Origin: Dactylis glomerata | Taxonomy: Eukaryota; Streptophyta; Magnoliopsida; Poales; Poaceae | DNA: 64,000 bases | NCBI GenBank assembly: GCA_007115705.1 | Contig: QXEO01000431.1 | Location: 496,001-560,000, forward strand | Reading direction: 5' to 3' | Shown: positions 33,785 to 44,757 of the stretch, piece after piece | How positions within the stretch are numbered: the first letter of the stretch is position 1 | How the letters are laid out: the number at the start of each line of letters is the position of its first letter | The notes under the pieces: model-generated | Seen by the model: only the letters and a program-made list of their open reading frames with translations | Database searches by the model: none | What the model was told of the DNA's origin: nothing | Position numbers and translations under genes: made by a program

Positions 33785-34927
33785 TCACGACAGAACTTCG
33801 CTCAAGTAGTACACGGGCCTCTGTACGCCGTGTTCTTTGCCTTCTTTTGCACGTTCGACCACAAGCACCGAGCTGACAACTTGATTTGTAGCCGCAATGT
33901 ACAGCAACATTGGCTCTTTTTCTCGAGGTGTAACGAGAACTGGGGAGGTCGACAGTCGTCGCTTGAGGTCGTCGAACGCGGCTTGCGCCTCTTCGGTCCA
34001 CGTGAAGTTGTCTGTTTTTCGGAGCAGTCGATAAAAGGGCAGTGCTTTTTCGCCAAGCTTGCTGATGAAGCGGCTAAGCGCTGCGAGTCGACCTGTCAAC
34101 TGCTGGACATGTCGAAGCGTCTTCGGAGGCTGCATGCTGATGATGGCCTTTATCTTCTCCGGGTTGCCTTCGATTCCTCTCTCGGAGATCAGATAGCCCA
34201 GCAGTTGGCCGGTGGGTACCCCGAAAGAGCATTTCTTCGGGTTAAGCTTGATGCTATATCTGTCGAGGTTGGCGAAGGTTTCTCGAAGGTCATCGAGCAA
34301 GGTATCTGCTTTCGATGTCTTGATGACAATGTCGTCGACATAAACTTCGACATTGCGTCCGATTTGTTCCTTCAGGCATGCCTGCATACACCGCTGATAC
34401 GTAGCTCCGGCGTTCTTGAGCCCGAAAGGCATCGTCATGTAGCAGTATACCCCGTGCGGGGTGATGAACGCCGTCTTGTCTTCGTCTTCTACTTTCAGCC
34501 ATATCTGGTTATACCTAGAGTAGGCGTCGAGGAACGAGAGGCGCTCGCATCCTGCCGTGGAATCGACGATCTGGTCGATTCGGGGCAAAGGGAAGTAGTC
34601 CTTCGGGCAGTGTTTGTTTAAGGCTGTGAAGTCGATGCACATCTTGTAGATCTTGGTGTCCTTCTTCTCCACCATGACCGGTGGCGAGAGCCACGTGGCT
34701 TCCTTGATCTCTCTGATGAACTTGGCTTCGAGGAGGCGATTGATTTCTTCGCCCATCGACTTGGCCTTCTCTGGATTGTACCGTCGCATAGACTGCTTGA
34801 CCGGTTTCGCGTTGGGAAATATTTTGAGCTCGTGCTCGGCGAGTTCCCTTGGGATGCCTGGCATATCTGCTGGACACCAGGCGAACATCCTCCAGTGCTC
34901 ACGGAGGAACTCGACGAGCGCGCTTTC
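33785..34927 (-). pseudogene. pol: Element D reverse transcriptase and first RNase H
   Basis: The RT domain reads MCIDFTALNKHCPKDYFPLP, then YMTMPFGLKNAGATYQRCM and the catalytic VEVYVDDIVIK, followed by the connection GRLAALSRFISK and the start of a gypsy-type RNase H (PMLLYIAATNQVVSSVLV). It ends at TGA 33787-33785 (VLS*TKQ, CGA to TGA expected). The frame then continues with KLAYAIYMTGKKLPHYF, the rest of the first RNase H. Confidence 0.92.
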
Positions 34928-35902
34928 CTATGCGGGGGAAAGGGAGTTTGACACCCGCGCCGTCTTGGTTGGATCAGTCGGGTGGATCTGGTGTTCTCGG
35001 GTGTCTTTGGTGGCATCGAAAGACAGCTCTGGGGCGTTCTGCTGCGCCGGTGGGTCGATGTCCATGACAGTGGCTTCCCGAATGTGGTGCAGTTCTTCGT
35101 GCACCCCGAAGGTCTGGGACATGCTGTTGAAGTCCTTGTCGCAGTTTTCTGAACGTGCGAAGCTGCCACTGATCGTCAGTGGTCCTCTGTTTGCGGGCAT
35201 CCGCAGTTTGAGGTAGGCGTAGTGGGGTACCGCCATGAATCGAGCGAACGCTGGTCGCCCGAGGATAGCATGGTACTGCGAGGGCCAGTCGACCACCTCG
35301 AATTCGATCTTCTCCTTTCTGAAGTTCGATGGAGTGCCGAAGATGACATCGAGATGTATCGCCCCCAATGGATACGTCGGCTTCCCTGGGACGATTCCGT
35401 GGAAGGAAGTCTCCGTTGGCAGGAGATTATGTAGTGGGATCTTGATCTTTCGCAGTGTGTCTGCGTAGATGAGGTTGAGGCTGCTGCCTCCATCCATGAA
35501 CACCTTTTTCGAGGTGAAACCTCCTATTTGTGCCTCGAGAACCAGTGCGTGGTGTCTTGGGCGTGGGATCTTCGGTGGGTGATCTGACCGATCAAAACCG
35601 ATCGGATGTTCAGACCAGTTCAGATATTCGGGAGTAGCCGGTGGTGCGTGTTCGGCGTGGAACACTTCTCTTGCGCGTTTGCGCTGGACTTTGTTCGTCA
35701 GGCGCCCCATCTGAATCATGGGCACGAAACCTCTTGGTGGCGGGAACTCTTCCTCCTCGTTGGCCGGCTGTCGCTGCTCGACTTGCTGGATCGTGGCGGC
35801 CTGATGGCTCTGCTGTACGACGTTTGCTGGTGGGTTCGGCGGTGGCGGTGGAGCATTGTAGGCTATCGCCCCTGCCACTGGTTGCTCGACGTTCATCCTC
35901 TC
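34928..35902 (-). pseudogene. pol: Element D aspartic protease
   Basis: Contains VFMDGGSSLNLIYAD (catalytic Asp in DGGS, the form common in Tat elements) and DWPSQYHAILGRPAF, colinear with the protease of element A. Bounded upstream by TAG 35905-35903 (RAL*ERM) and downstream by TAG 34930-34928 (SPA*ES). CAG to TAG explains both, and the frame is preserved throughout. Confidence 0.9.
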
Positions 35903-35905
35903 CTA

Positions 35906-38760
35906 AAGTGCCCGGTTGAGACGAAGGAACTCCCTGCACTCGATGAGGAGGTGTGCAGGTTTTCGTACTCCGTCCTTGTCGAGGTACGTATGCCTTGGGC
36001 ATCCGCAATCAAGCATCTCCTCTGCCGACAGCTGTGGTTGCCGGCGACGCCACTCCTTACTGGGCTTCGAATCACGGCTGCTACTGCCATAGTAAGTGTT
36101 TCCTCGTCACGGTAAGTCGCGATTGTCATCGCGGTCTTCGTGCACGTAGCCAGCAGCTACCATGTCTGTGTTCTCCGTGTTGTCGTAGCGGCTTCGTCGG
36201 CCTTTCTTCCGGGATCCAGGATGGAACTGGTCCTTCGCATCGACGTCGCGTTCTGCTGACCGACGGCGGCTTCTGGGAGCCGAGATGGAGTCTTCTCCAT
36301 CTGCCCATTCGTTCGCCAAGCTCATGAGGTGGTCGATGGTTCTAGGCTTGCAGCGCCCTAGCTCTTCCTTGAAGTCGCGTCGAAAAAGGCCGTCCTGAAA
36401 GGCGTCGATGGCTCTTTTGGGTGAGATGTTTTCCGTCATGTTCCGGAGGCTGATCCACCGTGAGATATATGATCTCAGATTTTCTCCAGTTCTCTGCACG
36501 CATAGGCGGAGTTCTTCGAACGACGTAGGTCGTCGTGAAGTGCCTCGAAAGTTTGCAATGAACGCTTGCCGGAATTCTTCCCAGGAGCGGATGCTATCTG
36601 GGGCGAGATTGTTCAACCACGCCCTTGCGTTGTCCTTTAGATGTAGTGACAACAACTGGAGAGCATTGTCTCTAGATCCGCCGCTGATTTTGACAGCGGT
36701 TATGAAGTCATCTAGCCAAATTCGGGGATCCTGCTGCCCGTTGAACTTGACTATGCCGTCGCTGAGTTTGATTCCTTTCGGCAACGGTGCCGAGCGGATC
36801 AGAAAGCTAAAGCATTCTGCCCCGCAAAGTCCATCGCTGGGACCGCCGAACGTTTCCGCCTCGCGTCGCGCTCGCCATTGGTCGACTCTATGCTGGGCCA
36901 GACCATGCCGAAGCTCTCCGTTGAGAGGTTCGACCACTTGCGTCTGAGGTGCTACGACTGGCGCTGGTGCTGGGTGCCTGGTCTGTTCCGGTGGTGGAGC
37001 GGTTCTTGTTGTTGTCGCACCATGTGCTGAGCCAGGCGTGCCTTGCAGCACCCTTACTCCTTCGAGCGCTAGATTTCGCAGGTGTCGCATATGTTCGTCG
37101 CCGTTAGATGCGTTCGCAGCAATGTATGCCGCCGCGGCCATGATTGCTGCTTCCTTGGTCTTGGGCATTAACTCAGCTTCATTGAATTCTGCCTCCAAGT
37201 TTCGGGTGACATTCTGCATATCGGCCCCATGCTGAGTGCGCGATCTTGATCTATACTGAACGCTCAAAGAATAATGCGATGATCTTTCTGCCCGCCTCCT
37301 GCTGGATGCGTCGGCCTCCTCTCTGCGCCGTTCCAGCACTCGCCTATCAGCGTTGATCTGATCTTTTTGCTCCTGGACGACAAATCGGAGTGCAGCCAAA
37401 TCGCTTGGACTTGGGTTGGGTCCGAAGTTTACTTCGCCCGCATAGACCCTTCTTGCGAACCGGATCTGGTCATGTGTGACCACTTGGCGACCGCTGTCTG
37501 CCCGGTTTCGACCGTCGTTGTCGTTTCCGTCGTTGTGTGATGCCATCATGCAGTGGCCCCCGGGCCACGGGGTCGAATCATCGCTGATTTCGCCCAGCAC
37601 TGGAGGATAGACGTCGTCGCTTTCGACGTAGGGCCCGACTTCGATCATGAAGTCAGAGTCGTGATCAGCCATATAGCCGTCACTGGATGCGTTAGATTCG
37701 CATAATGAGGCAGAGCTTGCCGAATTGCCGATTTTCCCCTTAGCTCCGGGGTAGACGTCGTCGTCGTCATCGGAGCACGTGTAGTCCGAGTATAATCCCT
37801 CGACGTAGTCAGGGTCATATGGTGCGGTGCGAAGCGTGAGGGCGTTGAGAGCCCGATCGCACTCGGATATTGTTGGGTAGATAGCTGCTATGCCTCCCTG
37901 CGGGTCTTCACAGCCGGCGATCTCATGTAATGAGAAATCTCCGGCGCCCACGTAGTGGTATGCGTCGCAGTCGACGCAGTATGCGGTGGTCGGGGATGGA
38001 GGCGGATCTTTGAAATCGTTCGACCCTACTGATGGGGTCGAAATCTTCAGTCTCGGTTCCTCCTCCGATGGCGCTAGTAATGCGCTTGCCGAGGGTTTGC
38101 CCCCGACGGCTGGTGGTGTCGTTGCTTCGGCAACGGGCGGAGCCGATTCGCCAATGGAGAGCAGTTCCATCGCTCCATTACTGTCCACATGGAAGTTGAA
38201 CAGTCCGAAGGCCATGTCATAGCCTCCGAGTGCTATCCCTGTCGTGCCTGAAGTGGGGTCGATGACGTCCACCGTCGGAGCGAAGTTGATGGTGCTTGGC
38301 GAAACGCTGTCGACGATAGTCGAATCGACAGTGCCGTCTTTCGGCTCCATCAGGCTGGCGTTGACGATGGCCAGCACAGCGATGCCGGCGATGGTGTTGA
38401 TGTCGATCTTGGAGGTGGTGTCGTCGTTGTTCGGCGCAGCGGTGCCGACGACGGTGTCGATGTCGATCTTGGAGGTGATGTCGTCGTTGTTCGGCGCAGT
38501 GACGCCAACGACGGTGTCGATGTCGATCTTGGAGGTGATGTCGTCGTTGTTCGGCGCAGTGACGCCGACGATGGTGTCGATGTCGATCTTGGAGGTGATG
38601 TCGTCGTTGTTCGGCGCAGTGACGCCGATGACGGTGTCGATGTCGATCTTGGAAGTGGTGTCGTCGTTGTTCGGCGCAGTGACGCCGACGACGGTGTCGA
38701 TGTCGATCTTGGAAGTGGTGGGTGATGGAGCCGGCGAATCCGTAGATCCAGATCCCGTCG
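35906..38760 (-). pseudogene. gag: Element D gag with repetitive N terminus
   Basis: An open frame from the primer-binding site to TGA 36109-36107, then in frame to TAG 35905. The first ATG of the frame inside the element is at 38350, after the repeats; either the start was lost or initiation is non-AUG. N terminus: five to six 20-residue repeats of the form TSKIDIDTVVGVTAPNNDD. An acidic, low-complexity middle follows. The gag fold is at about 36330-36800 (LPKGIKLSDGIVKFNG, LLSLHLKDNARAWLNNL, FEELRLCVQRTGENLRSY). The C terminus is basic and ends in a divergent Cys/His segment (CGCPRHTY...HLLIEC) located after the TGA. Confidence 0.88.
38389..38730. repeat. 60-bp tandem repeats inside D gag
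   Basis: Five to six units of GGTGTCGATGTCGATCTTGG plus 40 bases. The unit length is exactly 60, so copies add 20 residues without shifting the frame. Confidence 0.92.
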
Positions 38761-38779
38761 TCCCCACAGACGGCGCCAA
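38761..38779 (-). other. Element D primer-binding site
   Basis: TTGGCGCCGTCTGTGGGGA on the minus strand, one base from the 5' LTR. Confidence 0.88.
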
Positions 38780-38780
38780 T

Positions 38781-39328
38781 TGACGAGGTTTATCCCCGGC
38801 AATGCCCATGTCGAAGGGCTTTTGACCTAAGAAGCGAATTGGGGACCTGGCGAACTCGACGGCGATCAGACGAAAGCAGAAGGACACAAGGATTTACCCA
38901 GGTTCAGCCCCCTCGAAAGGTAAAAGGCCTACGTCCTGCTTGTCTGACTTTGTATTGATGTGGTGATGGTGATGATGGTGTTACAATGAAGGCGTAGATT
39001 GGATCTAGCCGAAGCAGAGGGCTCTAAGTTATCGAGCGCTCCAGCGTGAGGTGGGTGGAAAAGTCTCTAGGGCTTCGAGACCTCCCTCCCAGCCTTTTAT
39101 ATGTCAAGGCTAGGTCTCAGGAGTGTCTCCCAAGCCAAGTACAGATCGGATCAACCGAGGCCTAGTCTAACCTGGACTCCTCGAAATCTTGCTTGTGCAC
39201 CAAGTATTGCTCCTGGGCCGCGTCAGGCCACTGCCTTGATAGGCCTCGAAAGCCTTTCATGAGACACCCTACCTGGGCCGAAAACCAGGTAGGCGAATAT
39301 CGGGGGCCCATCTGTCATTCCTTCGTCA
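38781..39328 (-). repeat. Element D 5' LTR
   Basis: 548 bp. TATA box at 39096-39102 (TATAAAA on the minus strand). Carries a 9-bp GATGGTGAT-type expansion relative to the 3' copy. Confidence 0.94.
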
Positions 39329-39333
39329 GGACA
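39329..39333. other. Target-site duplication of element D, right copy (GGACA)
   Basis: Matches 24894-24898. The uninterrupted site in E reads CACGGGACACGAGG. Confidence 0.95.
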
Positions 39334-40005
39334 CGAGGTTTTCAACTTATGATTTGTCAAGCATATGCATCATAATTGTTCTCGCATTAACTTTAACCAT
39401 TCAAGATGCTTATGATGGGGGCAATGAGAGCTCAAAGCCGGTAAGTACCATAATTTTTGAAGGTTATAAAACTTGCAATCACTGCTTCCCTCTGCGAAGG
39501 GCCTTTCTTTTACTTTTATGTTGAGTCACCACCTTCTTTCTTTATGCACCATTAAGAGAGCATAGTTGTCATTCTTAGTGTGATATGCATTGTCCCAAAG
39601 TTCATTGATTGATTCATATTGTTGGTTTCACTTGTTCTCAAATTATTTGTATCTAGTCGCCCTCTTAAACTTGAAGGTGTCCTATGCATTTATGTTTTGC
39701 TCTCTTTGAAGGACAAGCTGAAAACCATTTGTATCTTTTTCCTTATGATTTGAACACATGTTTGACTTTCATTGTTTCATTTTCATGATCTTTTGTTTGT
39801 GTTCATTTGCATGTTTACAACATGGTTGCTAAGTTCTTATTGTCAAGATTATATCTTCATGCCCATGTTTTAAGTTCTTATGATCCCAGCTCACAAATGC
39901 TTACATATATGATCAAGATTGTGTAGGTGCATGTCACCTCAAAAATTATTCTTTTGTTATCACTTACCTACTCGAGGACGAGCAGGAGTTAAGCTTGGGG
40001 ATGCT
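39334..40005 (+). other. Element B 3' non-coding region, part 3, with polypurine tract
   Basis: Homologous to 51826-52492 of E. It ends with the purine tract AAGCTTGGGGATGC at 39991-40004, one base before the 3' LTR. No gene seen. Confidence 0.9.
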
Positions 40006-41639
40006 TGATACGTCTCCAACGTATCTATAATTTTTGATGCTCCATGCTTGTTTTTACACCATTTGCCTAATGTTTCGTTACACTTCGTGGCACTTTTATG
40101 CATTTTCCGGAACTATACTATTAACGAGTTGCCACAGTGCCAGTTCCCTGTTTTCTGCTGTTTTTGTTTTTCAGAAGTGATACGCAGGAAATATTCTCGG
40201 AATTGGACGAAACAAGTTCCTGAAGTCTTATTTTACCCGGAAGCTTCCAGAGATCCGAAGGAGAGTAGGAGGGGGGCCACCAGGGCCCCACACGCCAGGC
40301 TCGCGTGGCCAGGGGCCTGGCCGCGCCGCCATGGTGTGAGGGGTCCTGGCCCCTCCTCTGACATTGCTCCTTCGCCTATAAAGACCCCCCGACGGAAAAA
40401 ACCTAAGTACCCGATCACTTTTCTAGAACACATCGCGATCCGCCACCGCCATCGACCCAAAGATCGGGAGGGTCCAGAAGCTCTTCCCGGCACCCTACCG
40501 GAGAGGGGAATCGCCACCGGAGGTCTTCTTCATCGCCATGCTTGCCTCCGGAGCGATGAGTGAGGAGTCTACCTTGGACTATGGGTCCATAGCAGTAGCT
40601 AGATGGTTGTCTTCTCCACCATGTGCTTCATGTTTAGATCTCATGAGCTGCCCTACATGATTGAGATCACCGTTATGTAATTCTACATGTTTGGTTTGTT
40701 GGGATCCGATGAATATTGGTGTTTATGATTGAGTTGCTGTACTGAATATTATCTTTTATTATCTCTATGTTGTTTATGATCTTGCATGCTCTCCGTTGTT
40801 AGTAGCTATCGTGGCCGAGTAGTTGCTAGTGACTCCAAGAGGGGGTATTTATGCTCGATAGTGGGTTCATGCCTCTATTTAACCTGGGGGAGTGACAGAA
40901 ACCTCTAAGGTTGTAGATGTGATGTTGCTACTAGGGAGAAAACAACATTCATATGATCAAGGGCATATGCTTTGTTTACATTACACACTTTGCTTAATGC
41001 AATTATCTGTTGTTCGCAACTTAATACTTGTGGAGTTCTCGGATTGATTCACCACAAGTGGATTATTAGTCATAGATGCAGTTGGATGGCGGTCTATGTA
41101 TTTTGTTGTAATGCCCAGAGTAAATCTCATAGTGATCTTCTTGACATATCACGTTTATCTTTATTCTATCAATTGCCCAACTGTAATTTGTTTACCCAGC
41201 ATGTGTTATTTATCTTATGGAGAGACACCACTAGTGAACTGTGGATCCCGGTCCTATTTCCATCATATTGCTATCACCTGTTTACTTTACTCGCACTGTT
41301 TACTTTATTCGCATACTCTACTGTTTTCCACTCGATACGCTCATAACCTTTGTTTCAAGCAAACCGGTGAGATTGACAACCTCATCGCAAGTTGGGAACG
41401 AAGTACTTGGTTGTGTTGTGTGCAGGTTCCGCGTTGCAGTTAGCAAGCAAAGCTTGGACGAGGCGCCATATATAAATTGTCCGAAGCTGTCGCAAGCTAG
41501 CAAGCATCACCTTCAGTCGTTTGTCTCTCCTCTCCAAGAACGATAAACCTTGGTTTCTTAACTAAGGGAAAACTAGCTGCTATACTCATCACACCTTCCT
41601 CTTGGGGTTCCCAACGGGCTGGTCATTCACCACGCATCA
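40006..41639 (+). repeat. Element B 3' LTR
   Basis: 1634 bp, TGATACGTC...CACGCATCA, TATA box TATAAAG at 40377-40383. Followed by GGAGG (41640-41644), the right target duplication. Confidence 0.94.
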
Positions 41640-41644
41640 GGAGG

Positions 41645-41885
41645 CGAAGCAATTCTGGAGTCGAACATATGGACAGGAGATGGAACCCGATCACGACCCG
41701 ACGATCCACCAGGATGCATAGGCTGGAAGCCAAAAGAAAGGAAAAAAGAGAATCTTAGGAACACGACATTTCATAAAGAAGGAATATTTACACAAAAGCA
41801 CAAGTCCTCTGACTAGTTCTTGGGCTCAATGCGGCTAAAAGTTTACTACATCAGAATAAACTAAGATTACAAGGGGAGGCTAAGT
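41645..41885 (-). pseudogene. Element A second antisense ORF, 5' exon interrupted by B
   Basis: On the minus strand an acceptor GGCTTCCAG is followed at 41722 by an open frame (start Pro-Met-His-Pro-Gly-Gly). The frame runs to the B insertion point and continues in frame on the far side at 4588. This is the exon equivalent to 30003-30261 of element D. The remaining bases up to 41885 are 3' flank of the first antisense gene. Confidence 0.6.
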
Positions 41886-44603
41886 CTACGCCACCTTAGA
41901 CTCAGGATCCGCAGCAGCAGTAGGCGTGGAAGAGGTAGCCCCAGTGTTAGGAGGAGGCATGGATCCACTTGTCGCCGGAGTCGAAGAAACCGGCATAGTA
42001 GAGGTCGTAGAAGCCGCCGAAGGAGAAATTATAGAGACGATGCCTAGCGCATACTTCTTCGCCTTCTCGAAGAAAACCCGCAGCTCCGAAAGAGGTCAAC
42101 CGCGGGAAGAGCTCACCTTCTCCCAGTTGACCTCCTCGCCATGCGCATAAGTGAGCGCAATGGCCCCCTCTGCACCTTGCTTCACAGAACGGCCCTTCAT
42201 CAGAAGGATAGGGTCGTCAGGGGTGTCGAACGCCTTGGCGAGCTTCTTCAAATCAGCCTCTGGCACCTCCGCTCATTGTTTGGGCCACAACCCGACGAAG
42301 ATCCGCGTGAGCACGCGGCTAGCCAACTCGAAGATCTCATGGATAGAAATCCAGTTTGCCTCCAGCAAGTTAACGGCGGCCATGAGAGGATCATCATCCG
42401 GCTGCAAAGACGACGAAGACACCCCAGTATGTTCTACACAATCAAGAAAACAAAGACAGAGAAATAAGCACATCAGTAAGTATAAGAGCAAGGAACCCAA
42501 CGAAAAAGAGAAAATATATTCACCTCCAGCAAGAGCAGACATTTTGTTAAGCCGGTCAATTACGGCCTGTTCCCGCTGGAGGTGCCCCTTGTTAGCATTA
42601 GAAAGTGCTTTCTCCGCTTTCTTCGCCTTGGCCAATGCTGATTTACTGGCTTTCTCAGCATTGGTTTTGGCAGCAGTGGCAGCATCCGAAGCTTTTCTGG
42701 AAGCTTCAAGTTCAGCCTCCAGAGAAGAAATGCGAGCATTAGCTGCCTCCAAAGCATCTGTAGTTCAAAAAAAGGGTGAATAAAGTCAAACAAAGAAGCA
42801 AAGAAAGGCACTCGAGATAAGCAAAGTATAGGGAAGAGAATTACCTTCAGAAGCCTTGGAGGCCTTCAAATACTCGACACATTCAGTGCCCAAAGTGACA
42901 AATTTCTTCATCAAGACCTGTCAGAAAAACACGTGAGTACAAAGATCACGCAAGGAACAGAAGCAAAGTACCAGTACCAACACGCACATCGTCGGAGGAG
43001 CTTGTGGACTGATGGATTTCCAGGGAAACACCGGCGTCTATCAACTTCTTCAAATGCTTGGAACCACGAGTAGCGACAGGCTTCTTAACAGGGGCCTTGG
43101 AAGCCTTTGGAGCCTTTGAAGACTTCACGACCGGCTCAACCTCTTGCACAGAAGGTTCGTCGACAGCCCTAGTATCAGAAGAAGGAGCAGTGGTAGCATC
43201 CCTTTTCGGGTCCTCGTTGTCACTGCAAAGAAAATATAAGGCAAGAGCTTTCGCATTAGTCGAAAGTAAGAAAGCAAGGTACAAAATAAAGAGTTGAGTT
43301 AGAAAAAACTCACGAGTCCAAGGCGTCGAAAAGTTCTTCATCGTCCTCTATATCAACGGTCTCCCCGTCCACAGTTTTATGAGCGGAGGCACTCAAAGAA
43401 GTGAACTCTTCGACACGCTTCCTCTTCCTGTCAACACAAAGATCTTCAGAAAGCGCAGGAGGAGGTGACGTCGTCAAGCTGGTCCTTTCCAGCGAATCTT
43501 TGCCTTCATCCCCATCTTGGCTGTCCTCAGCCTTGGGGGCTTCGGAGGCCGCGGAAACAGGCACATTTTGAATGGCCCCTCCCTCTGGGAGAGGAGGGCG
43601 AGAAATAAGGGATTGGTGATCCTGAAAGAAAAACAAGCCGAGAGTCACAAGACAAATAATGATAAGACGAGAAGAAGGCGAATAAAGATAGTAAACATAC
43701 CGTAGGCAAAGGATGCTCGGAGTCAAAATATCTGGCGGCCAAATCCTCAATCTGGTGATCTTTAGTGAGAGTAGTAAGAGCTCTCACTCGTTTGTCCAAA
43801 TCTTTCTTCTCCATAAGATCTTCAGCTACTCGAGAAGAGTCTCCCAAGCCAGAAAATGTCCACAGCTTGGAAGGACGATGCTGTAGGGGTTGAACTCGAC
43901 GTTGTAAGAAAAACGCCATGAGTTGAGTACCTGAAAGTGCACCTCCTCTACCGCTCTTCAGCTCTTGAATGCGGGTTAAAAGTGGTTTGATATCCTCCAT
44001 CTCAGCTTCCGTGGGAGGCGAATCCCATGAGGCCAATTTCTTCACTTCTTTGGAGGCATCAAAAGGGGCAATGCCGTACTGGTCAGAGGAAGAGACCTTC
44101 TGGTCTTTGATGTAAAACCATTTCTTCCTCCAACCTTGTACTGAGGCAGCCATGGAAAACTCCAGGTACTGAGATTCAGCACGGATGGAGACTACAGCAC
44201 TGCCCAGTTCAGGTTTCTTTGTTAAAGCGACACTGGGGCGGAGCCGAAAGAGGTATTTCTAGAGAAGAAAGTGGGGTTTGATACCTAGAAATGACTCGCA
44301 AAGAGTAATAAAACAAGCAATGTGAAGAATTGAGTTTGGTGTGAGTTGGTGAAGCTGCACACCGTACATGAAAAGAAGCCCATGAAGGAACTCGTGGGCA
44401 GGAAGAGAAAGACCGCGCAAGAGGAAAGCAAAGAACATCACCCAAAAGCCGCTCGGGGGCTTGGGGATTCGCTTAGTGCTGGGAAAGGTAACCTGATCAG
44501 CGTTGGAAACGAGGTCATCGGCTCGGGCCTTGTCCAGATCCTTCTGCGCGAAATCAGAAGGCACCCAGCTAGTCGCGGAGTTCGCAGTGCTGCCCTTGCC
44601 CAT
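41886..44603 (-). pseudogene. Element A antisense spliced gene, Transposase_28-like
   Basis: Homologue of D's antisense gene on the strand opposite to gag. ATG 44603 (MGKGSTANSATSWVP). Six exons with in-phase GT-AG introns: 44603-43701, 43621-43314, 43222-42988, 42917-42845, 42757-42524 and 42433-41886. Exon 1 carries the Transposase_28-type domain (PPSGFWVMFFAFLLRGLSLP, LTPNSILHIACFITLCESFL), followed by GWRKKWFYIKD. Exon 2 is acidic with KRKR, exon 3 Lys/Ala/Pro-rich, and exon 5 a coiled coil that is 234 nt as in D. The last exon begins with an acidic Ser-rich stretch. Breaks: TAG 44261-44259 (Trp expected), TGA 42275-42273 and TGA 42098-42096 (CGA to TGA fits both). Function unknown; a DNA- or RNA-binding role is only speculation. 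Confidence 0.75.
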
Positions 44604-44750
44604 CTTGTTCTTCTACGCAAGATGCTTGACACGCATCTAAGGCTTGCGCATGGGGGCTGTGCAGGAGCTCAGAGGTGCGCAGGGTTTGCAACAATGGCGG
44701 TGGCGGCAGAAGCAAGGAACTGGTAAACAGTAAATTTCCCCACTCTCCCC

Positions 44751-44757
44751 TTATATA
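44751..44757 (-). promoter_or_regulatory. TATA box of the element A antisense gene
   Basis: TATATAA (in AGCTATATAAGGGGAG on the minus strand) lies 148 bases upstream of ATG 44603, a normal distance for a plant promoter. It lies upstream of the 3' LTR, outside any LTR promoter. Confidence 0.55.

Larger units (their letters stand above)
24899..39328 (-). mobile_element. Element D: Tat-type Ty3/gypsy LTR retrotransposon with spliced antisense gene
   Basis: 14.4 kb on the minus strand. The 5' LTR is 38781-39328 and the 3' LTR 24899-25437, differing by about six transitions plus one 9-bp indel. Target duplication GGACA lies at 24894-24898 and 39329-39333, and E shows the empty site. In sense order: primer-binding site, gag with an internal-repeat N terminus, protease, RT, RNase H, a second archaeal-like RNase H, integrase, a PPT-like tandem array, antisense genes (plus strand), a 61-bp repeat array, the purine tract and the 3' LTR. 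Domain content is complete, but in-frame stops make it non-functional as it stands. Confidence 0.95.
4594..41639 (+). mobile_element. Element B: non-autonomous Athila-type LTR retrotransposon, split by C and D
   Basis: LTRs 4594-6226 and 40006-41639 (1633 and 1634 bp, TGATA...CATCA) show about 40 substitutions by eye, roughly 2.5%. The primer-binding site and the terminal purine tract AAGCTTGGGGATGC are present. B's own sequence is about 7.2 kb in three pieces: 4594-9215, 24563-24898 and 39334-41639. C and D are inserted between them. Element E, which shares LTRs and 3' region, shows the uninterrupted order at both sites (near 51478 and 51820). Coding content is a decayed gag-protease only; RT and integrase are absent, so B depended on proteins supplied in trans. 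Confidence 0.93.

Noticed and set aside
38350..38802. 150-codon Arg/Ser/Thr repeat ORF on the minus strand
   Set aside because: Alternative frame of the 60-bp repeats in D gag; repeat length keeps every frame open.
41926..42783. Plus-strand ORFs over element A's antisense gene
   Set aside because: Shadows of the minus-strand exons; they cross the introns and match nothing in D.
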